In this document: in pieces, positions 60,401-64,000 of the stretch | How positions within the stretch are numbered: position 1 is the stretch's first letter | How the letters are laid out: each line of letters begins with the position of its first letter | Origin: Maricaulis sp965228215 | GTDB lineage: Bacteria > Pseudomonadota > Alphaproteobacteria > Caulobacterales > Maricaulaceae | DNA: 64,000 bases | Assembly (NCBI GenBank): GCA_965228215.1 | Contig: OZ245800.1 | Span: 2,232,001-2,296,000, forward strand | Direction: 5' to 3' | The notes under the pieces: generated by a model | What the model saw: only the letters and a program-made list of their open reading frames with translations | Database searches by the model: none | Told to the model about the DNA's origin: nothing | Program-made: the position numbers and the translations under genes

Positions 60401-60877
60401 GAGGATCGTTACCTGCTGATGGCCCGCGCCCAGGTGGAGCTGGGAATGTATGGCGCTGCGCTCGATAACATCGGACGCAATGATAGCCCGATCGCCGACC
60501 GCCTGCGCGCCGACATTTCCTGGGAAGAGCAAAACTGGCCGCAGGCCGGTCGGAGGCTGGAATCCCTGCTGGGCAACCGCTATCGCCGTGAGGACCCGCT
60601 GACACCGTCCGAACAGACCGATCTGGTGCGCGCTGCCATCGCCTACAGCCTGGCCGGTGATCGTCAGTCCAGCCTGCGCCTGGGTGATCGTTACGGCGAA
60701 GCCATGGCCCGGACCAACCAGGCCGCGGCCTTCGAGGTCCTGACGGACAGCAATACGCCCGCCGGCACGGTCCGCCTGTCCGATCTTTCTGCCGAGATCG
60801 CCGGCATCGACACGCTCGACGCCTTCATGGAGCCCTTCCGCGAACGCTTCAACAACGCGTCCAGCGGACCGTCCTGA
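57446..60877 (+). CDS. Large exported AMIN-like / TPR protein of the fliL operon
   Basis: An 1143-residue protein with TTG start (GGAGG six bases upstream) inside the end of motE. A signal peptide ends AAAFAQ. The N-terminal part (about residues 30-560) has repeated beta modules resembling AMIN domains (TRLQFDWQEPVEFDLTQTDD, LRAEFNWPVPVGAAVFRRG) joined by Pro/Ala/Glu linkers. The C-terminal half (about 610-1100) is TPR-like (ALGMLETAVDMEP, ASYQIGRIDEAEDYL). It should be periplasmic and may join peptidoglycan to the motor. A TPR gene at this position recurs in alphaproteobacteria; exact function is unknown. Confidence 0.8.
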   Translation: MARLAKHTLVLTTALAAALTGAAAFAQSAADIQVQQDGANTRILITYDETLADARPSAEVNIEHNSVLIASLSEPLEADVSELADEIGTLAARARLDPDGTALRIALNRATQSHVSASYNMVAIDLVPPGAPVPEPIVSPREIREREAAAEAAELAAAGPAAPPPADPVPVTWRTGQSTEYTRLQFDWQEPVEFDLTQTDDQVEVRFSKPAEIDLRRMSGAPPRHLQAVEDERIGDEWFLRLDLADDVRARAWSEGNRVVIDLLDPDVANAQQMMQELAGLAEAAAALQAENEALSPPAEPDVQLAENRGSETPAEPAPRAPEFPAAEVQVAENTAVETGVAEPDAQADAPREMPVDGIIDVSASEANGDLRAEFNWPVPVGAAVFRRGEAIWIVFDREADLDLEELGFSQRGHVQSFRAVRGPGYSAARIVAPETTQAEARQSGDRWTIVFSERIESPPRPILVRRDAPFGRPGRIVMDLTGANAVRWMEDPVVGDRIAAITSSGPIQGLVSRRDFIGGALFASSHGGAVELRSDDLLVEITGSGVMIGRPDGLDLTPSSNGNRSAAVSSMAHLSSPAYVDFDGWAGERRFNQEWPERQRRAARNDGPDDRIALARFLVAHELGAEALGMLETAVDMEPQLATDAHVRALRGVASYQIGRIDEAEDYLADSALVRDPAASLWRAMVAIEQERWIDARRFFDGGADLIYNYPPRWRARFYAAHARAAVELNDFGAAHNFLRLVDQEEPDDRTRLDAFYVGARLAEAEGNLDEAIRRLENLASSGTPPMEARAIYDLARLRLEAGRINRLEAIEELENLRFRWRGDTIELDTVRTLGELYVSAGAFSQGLQTMATAQSRFPETEAGRRIGDEMDRIFNRLFLEGEADRMNPIESVALFYQYQHLAPIGADGDRMIRRLADRLIAFDLLDPAAELLQHQVDYRLREPLARASVATDLAIVYLMDRQFEAALRTIRGTSIQGLPEEMVEDRYLLMARAQVELGMYGAALDNIGRNDSPIADRLRADISWEEQNWPQAGRRLESLLGNRYRREDPLTPSEQTDLVRAAIAYSLAGDRQSSLRLGDRYGEAMARTNQAAAFEVLTDSNTPAGTVRLSDLSAEIAGIDTLDAFMEPFRERFNNASSGPS

Positions 60878-60904
60878 TTTCCGAACGAATAAATTCGAGA
60901 GCGC

Positions 60905-61087
60905 ATGTTCACTGGCATGAGAGAACAATTCGCGACCTGGCTCGGCGCCATGGGCGTCCTTCTACTTATCGGAGCCATTACAGCGCTCGCGATGGGCTCT
61001 GGCATGCCTGGAACGCTGAGTATGGCCGGACTCGGCGTGGTCCTGCTGGCGGCTGCATTTCTGCTGCTTCGCTCGCGCGCCTCTTGA
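60905..61087 (+). CDS. Small membrane protein
   Basis: A 60-residue frame with two hydrophobic helices (about residues 14-32 and 38-55) and a basic C-terminus, 27 bases after the large TPR gene on the same strand. No clear ribosome site (GAGAGCG only). Coding status is likely but not certain. Confidence 0.5.
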   Translation: MFTGMREQFATWLGAMGVLLLIGAITALAMGSGMPGTLSMAGLGVVLLAAAFLLLRSRAS

Positions 61088-61095
61088 AGCAGCTT

Positions 61096-61111
61096 GCCCG
61101 CCGCAGCGGGC
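61096..61111. terminator. Hairpin between convergent transcripts
   Basis: GCCCGC-CGCA-GCGGGC lies between the fliL-operon end and the fliP stop. No T-run. Confidence 0.35.
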
Positions 61112-61114
61112 GGG

Positions 61115-61870
61115 TCAGGCGAGTGTGCCGAAACTCTGCACCAGGGATCCGACGACCAGTCTCCAGCCATCCACAAGCACGAAGAAGATCAGCTTGAAGG
61201 GCAGGGAGATCACGATGGGTGGCAGCATCATCATGCCCATGGACATGAGGATCGACGCGACCACGAGATCGATGATCAGGAAAGGGATGAAGAGCAGGAA
61301 GCCGATCTCGAAGGCGCGGCGGAGCTCTGAAATCATGAAGGCCGGAGCGGCCACCACAAAGCGCACATCCTCGGGATTCTCGGCGGTCTCGCCGGAGATA
61401 TCCATGAACAGGGCCAGATCATCCTCGCGGGTATGCGTGAGCATGAAGGTCTTCACCGGCGCCGCGCTGCGGGAAAAGGCCTCCGTCAGCTCGATCTCGT
61501 CATTCAGGAGCGGCTGCACGCCGTCCTCGTAGGACTGAGTGAAGACCGGCGCCATGATGAAAGCCGTCATGAACATCGCCAGGCTGACCAGCACGGCGTT
61601 GGGCGGGCTTTGCTGCAGGCCCAGACCCGTCCGCAGCAGCGACAGCACCACCACGATGCGCACGAAACTCGTGGTCATCATCACGATCGAGGGGGCCAGG
61701 GAGAGAACGGTGAGCAGGGCGATCAGCTGCAGCACGCGTTCGGTCAGCTCGCCCTCGGTTCCGGTGTCGAGCGTGACGCTTTGGGCTTCCGCCGGACCCA
61801 TGCCGACCAGGGTCAGGATGCCGAGGGCAAAGAGGCCGAGATAGAACCAGAATCTGCGCCGCAGGCTCAT
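61115..61870 (-). CDS. fliP: Flagellar export gate protein FliP
   Basis: A 251-residue inner-membrane protein with signal peptide and four transmembrane helices. LSLAPSIVMMTTSFVRIVVVLSLLR, LQQSPPNAVLVSLAMFMTAF and FIPFLIIDLVVASILMSMGM are strict FliP motifs. Coupled to fliO by ATGA. Confidence 0.98.
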   Translation of the reverse strand: MSLRRRFWFYLGLFALGILTLVGMGPAEAQSVTLDTGTEGELTERVLQLIALLTVLSLAPSIVMMTTSFVRIVVVLSLLRTGLGLQQSPPNAVLVSLAMFMTAFIMAPVFTQSYEDGVQPLLNDEIELTEAFSRSAAPVKTFMLTHTREDDLALFMDISGETAENPEDVRFVVAAPAFMISELRRAFEIGFLLFIPFLIIDLVVASILMSMGMMMLPPIVISLPFKLIFFVLVDGWRLVVGSLVQSFGTLA

Positions 61871-62193
61871 GCCGCTGTTTCCTTGTTTTCGGCCTGTTCA
61901 GGCTCCGGGCGTGCGGGTTGGGTTGCCAGGACGGTTTCGCGTTCGGCACCGAGCAGGATGACCGACTCGGTCTCGTCGCAGCGCACGATCACGACCCGGC
62001 GACGCGGATCGATGACCAGTGTCTCCGTCACCTTCATACGGCGATCCGGGAGCATGGCGTTCCGCAAACCGGTGAGATTTTGCAGGATCCAGCCGCGCTG
62101 GATCGCATACGCAATCAGACCGACAGCGGCCAGCAGGCCGAAGAGGACGCCCATCGCCAGGAAGTACTGCGTCCAGTTCACGAGATCGTCCAT
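61867..62193 (-). CDS. fliO: FliO, export gate assembly protein
   Basis: A 108-residue protein with one transmembrane helix (about residues 10-30) and the short cytoplasmic FliO domain (MKVTETLVIDPRRRVVIVRCD, VILLGAERETVLA). It guides FliP complex formation. Divergent from flgB across 107 bases that hold CtrA boxes. Confidence 0.9.
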   Translation of the reverse strand: MDDLVNWTQYFLAMGVLFGLLAAVGLIAYAIQRGWILQNLTGLRNAMLPDRRMKVTETLVIDPRRRVVIVRCDETESVILLGAERETVLATQPARPEPEQAENKETAA

Positions 62194-62211
62194 GACTCAC
62201 GTCCATGACTA

Positions 62212-62224
62212 GGTAGAAATTGCC
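62212..62224. promoter_or_regulatory. FlbD (ftr)-like site between fliO and flgB
   Basis: GGTA-GAAAT-TGCC, the same 13 bases as at 30660-30672. No sigma54 promoter is seen here, so it may mediate repression of these early genes, as FlbD does at fliF in Caulobacter. Confidence 0.55.
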
Positions 62225-62240
62225 TTGTGGGCTGATGCGG

Positions 62241-62255
62241 TTAAACGCGCGTTAA
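62241..62255. promoter_or_regulatory. CtrA box between fliO and flgB
   Basis: TTAA-ACGCGCG-TTAA matches the full consensus. A second pair with six-base spacing (TTAA-CCCCGG-TTAA, 62272-62285) follows. Likely controls both divergent operons. Confidence 0.8.
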
Positions 62256-62300
62256 CTGTGCGGGAGCAGGCTTAACCCCGGTTAACAAGGGGATTCGCTC

Positions 62301-62696
62301 ATGCGGCCCGAAGATGTGCCGGTCCTGGCACTCCTGAGACAATCGATCGGATTCAACGCGCAGCGACAGCGCGTGATTGCCGAAAACGTCGCGAACGCGA
62401 ACACGCCGGGCTATACGGCGCGCGATCTCGACCAGGACGCTTTTCACCAGGCCCTGCAGGAACAGTTGCAGGCGCGCCGGACCGGAAATGGCGGTCTGAA
62501 CATGCGTTCGGGCAGTCGCGAATGGTCGACCATCAACAGTCCCGATTCCGAGACGACGGTGAACGGGAATTCGGTCGTCCTTGAAGAACAGATGGTGCGC
62601 TCGAACGAGACGCGCCTGCAGTACGAGACAGCGCTGTCGCTCTATCAGAAGAGCCTCGGCCTGATGCGCATGGCCGTGAAGTCGCCGGGCCGCTAG
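62301..62696 (+). CDS. flgB: Proximal rod protein FlgB
   Basis: A 131-residue rod protein: FNAQRQRVIAENVANANTPGYTARDLD at the N-terminal heptad region and the C-terminal helix RLQYETALSLYQKSLGLMRMAV. A weak ribosome site (AAGGGGA) precedes the ATG; GATTC at 62292 lies just before it. First gene of flgB-flgC-fliE. Confidence 0.95.
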   Translation: MRPEDVPVLALLRQSIGFNAQRQRVIAENVANANTPGYTARDLDQDAFHQALQEQLQARRTGNGGLNMRSGSREWSTINSPDSETTVNGNSVVLEEQMVRSNETRLQYETALSLYQKSLGLMRMAVKSPGR

Positions 62697-62723
62697 CGCC
62701 AGATGAATTGAGGAGTATGTGTG

Positions 62724-63137
62724 ATGGGTAGTCCGTCCGATACGATGCAGGTTTCCGCCGCGGGCATGCGTGCCCAGGCCGCGCGGATGCGCATCATTTC
62801 CGAGAATATCGCCAATGCGAACTCGACGGCCCGCGAGGCCGGCGGTGATCCCTATCGCCGCCAGATCCCGGTTTTCGAGGCCGAGCTCAACCGTGTGACT
62901 GGCATGAGCACGGTGCGCATGACCGATGTCCAGTACGACCAGTCCGACTTCACCCTGGAATTCGACCCGGGCCACCCGGCAGCCGATGGTGATGGCTATG
63001 TGAAGACCTCCAATGTCCAGACACTCGTCGAGATGATGGACATGCGTGAGGCGATGCGGTCCTACGAGGCCAATCTGAACATGATCGAGAGCGCCAAGCG
63101 CATGCAGGAACGCGCCCTCGACCTGCTGCGCCGCTAA
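62724..63137 (+). CDS. flgC: Proximal rod protein FlgC
   Basis: A 137-residue rod protein: MQVSAAGMRAQAARMRIISENIANANS and YVKTSNVQTLVEMMDMREAMRSYEANLNM at the end. AGGAG at 62711 is eight bases before the ATG at 62724; a GTG at 62721 is an alternative. Confidence 0.97.
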   Translation: MGSPSDTMQVSAAGMRAQAARMRIISENIANANSTAREAGGDPYRRQIPVFEAELNRVTGMSTVRMTDVQYDQSDFTLEFDPGHPAADGDGYVKTSNVQTLVEMMDMREAMRSYEANLNMIESAKRMQERALDLLRR

Positions 63138-63169
63138 TCGGCCGCAGCGCGACAAAGAGAGTTTGATCC

Positions 63170-63481
63170 ATGGCTGATATCTCTGCCGTCCAGGCTTACC
63201 AGGCCGCTATCCGCGCCGCCCAGAACGCGGCGACCGGCAATACCGCGTCCAATGACACGCCCGAGATCGATTTCGGCGGGCTTGTCGCCGACGCCATTCA
63301 GGATACGAGCGAGGTCCTGCAGCACTCCGAGCAGATGACGCAGGCTGCGGCGATGGGCGAGGCTGAACTGGTCGATGTGGTGACTGCGGTGTCGGCTGCG
63401 GAACTCTCTCTGCAGACGGTCGTGGCGGTCCGCGACGAGGTTGTCCGCGCCTATCAGGAAATCCTGAAAATGCCGATCTGA
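63170..63481 (+). CDS. fliE: Hook-basal body protein FliE
   Basis: A 103-residue protein linking the MS ring to the rod. The C-terminal part LVDVVTAVSAAELSLQTVVAVRDEVVRAYQEILKMPI is the FliE signature. AAAGAGAG precedes the ATG. Last gene of the operon. Confidence 0.96.
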   Translation: MADISAVQAYQAAIRAAQNAATGNTASNDTPEIDFGGLVADAIQDTSEVLQHSEQMTQAAAMGEAELVDVVTAVSAAELSLQTVVAVRDEVVRAYQEILKMPI

Positions 63482-63514
63482 CGCGTCAGAATAATTCTTT
63501 TCATCAATAAAATT

Positions 63515-63544
63515 GTCGGCTTAACGCCGGCGATTTTGTTTTTG
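63515..63544 (+). terminator. Probable terminator after fliE
   Basis: GTCGGC-TTAAC-GCCGGC (one wobble) followed by GATTTTGTTTTT. Confidence 0.7.
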
Positions 63545-63644
63545 CGCATTAATCGCATTTTTCCGCGACGGATCACGAAGCCGTGATCGTTCCAGATTGG
63601 AGGGGAATGAAAACGGCCTAGCGGGGAGGGACAGGAGCAAGTCC

Positions 63645-64000
63645 ATGCGTGTGTGTGATGTCGATAAAAGGGTGCCACAAAAAACCGGCGCCGGGAAAAT
63701 CCTCCAATTCGCAATCATCAGTCTGATCACCGGTACGCTGGCCGCCTGTGGCGGTGGCGGCGGCGGTGACAACAATGCGGGAAATGCTGGTGGCGGTGCG
63801 GCCCAGCCGGTCAACAACGCCCCAACAGTTGCCAATCCGAATCTCGACCAGGCCGCCGAAGTCGGCGTGCCGTTCAATTACGATGCTGCCCAGAACGGCC
63901 AGACCTTCAATGATGCCGACAATGACACGCTGACCTATTCCGTCGCCCTGGCGCCGGGTAATAGCGGACTGACGGCCAATGGCGCGGTGATCTCGGGAAC
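63645..64000 (+). CDS. Lipoprotein with Ig-like (He_PIG-type) domain, cut by window end
   Basis: The ATG at 63645 with CAGGAG upstream opens a frame to the window edge (118 codons). A hydrophobic segment ends in a lipobox-like LAAC followed by a glycine run. The next part (NAPTVANPNLDQAAEVG, FNDADNDTLTYSV, LTANGAVISG) is the pattern of He_PIG/cadherin-like putative Ig domains of surface proteins. The full size and function lie outside the window. Confidence 0.7.
   Translation, partial: MRVCDVDKRVPQKTGAGKILQFAIISLITGTLAACGGGGGGDNNAGNAGGGAAQPVNNAPTVANPNLDQAAEVGVPFNYDAAQNGQTFNDADNDTLTYSVALAPGNSGLTANGAVISG

Noticed and set aside
1..64000. CRISPR arrays, insertion sequences, prophage or tRNA genes
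   Set aside because: No regularly spaced repeats, transposase or integrase frames, or tRNA-like cloverleaf with CCA end were noticed on either strand.

Overview
The window reads as a high-GC alphaproteobacterial chromosome of the order Caulobacterales, most like the marine Maricaulis/Hyphomonadaceae group. This is inferred from the FliX/FlbT/FlaF/FlbY set, short flagellins of about 275 residues, sigma54 promoters with FlbD (ftr)-type enhancers, CtrA boxes, and a TipN-like polarity protein. No tRNA, rRNA, CRISPR array, insertion sequence or prophage was seen. The first and last genes are cut by the window ends.

Layout. (1) 1-13.1 kb: end of a surface-glycan gene set (cut gene, methyltransferase, GT4 glycosyltransferase), an MFS transporter, an Mla-type phospholipid ABC importer with its lipoprotein, a TipN-like coiled-coil membrane protein, a DUF418 protein, and a small aromatic-catabolism set (zeta-GST isomerase, FAA hydrolase, divergent MarR, PqiA-like protein). 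(2) 13.4-26.6 kb: signalling and housekeeping. This holds a TPR-GGDEF-EAL protein, a hybrid kinase, a Vgb-like lipoprotein, an orphan Hpt protein, chorismate mutase, a GST, a VWA protein and its MoxR ATPase separated by other genes, and several secreted proteins of unknown function. (3) 26.7-42.3 kb: flagellin synthesis and glycosylation. An FlmG/FlbA-type TPR glycosyltransferase lies beside flbT-flaF, followed by three flagellin genes, flaG, and the pseudaminic acid genes pseB, pseC, pseF, pseG and pseI with extra modifying enzymes. (4) 42.4-63.5 kb: flagellar basal body. This contains an unusual beta-propeller protein with flagellin-like segments, flbY-cheL-flgI, fliX, dksA, flgF-flgG-flgA-flgH, fliL-fliM-(DUF6468)-motE-(TPR protein), fliO-fliP and flgB-flgC-fliE. 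(5) 63.6 kb to the end: start of a lipoprotein with an Ig-like domain.

Regulation seen in the sequence. Five sigma54 (-24/-12) promoters with identical 5-base spacing precede the three flagellins, flgI and flgF. Five copies of GGYA-N5-TGCC lie only in flagellar intergenic regions, mostly about 90-130 bp upstream of those promoters, as expected for FlbD enhancers. CtrA boxes (TTAA-N7-TTAA) lie upstream of fliX and between fliO and flgB. All three flagellin leaders start, a few bases after the predicted transcription start, with small hairpins that have A-rich loops; these are good candidates for the RNA target of FlbT.

The genes fit together as follows. CtrA would switch on the early genes. 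FliX and FlbD would then control the sigma54 genes. FlbT and FlaF would gate flagellin mRNA and secretion, and the Pse pathway plus the FlmG-like enzyme would glycosylate flagellin. Genes with no clear function that deserve attention are the 915-residue beta-propeller flagellar protein, the 680-residue cysteine-rich secreted protein beside flgH, the ComJ-like protein, and the FAD oxidoreductase and two methyltransferases inside the pseudaminic acid operon.
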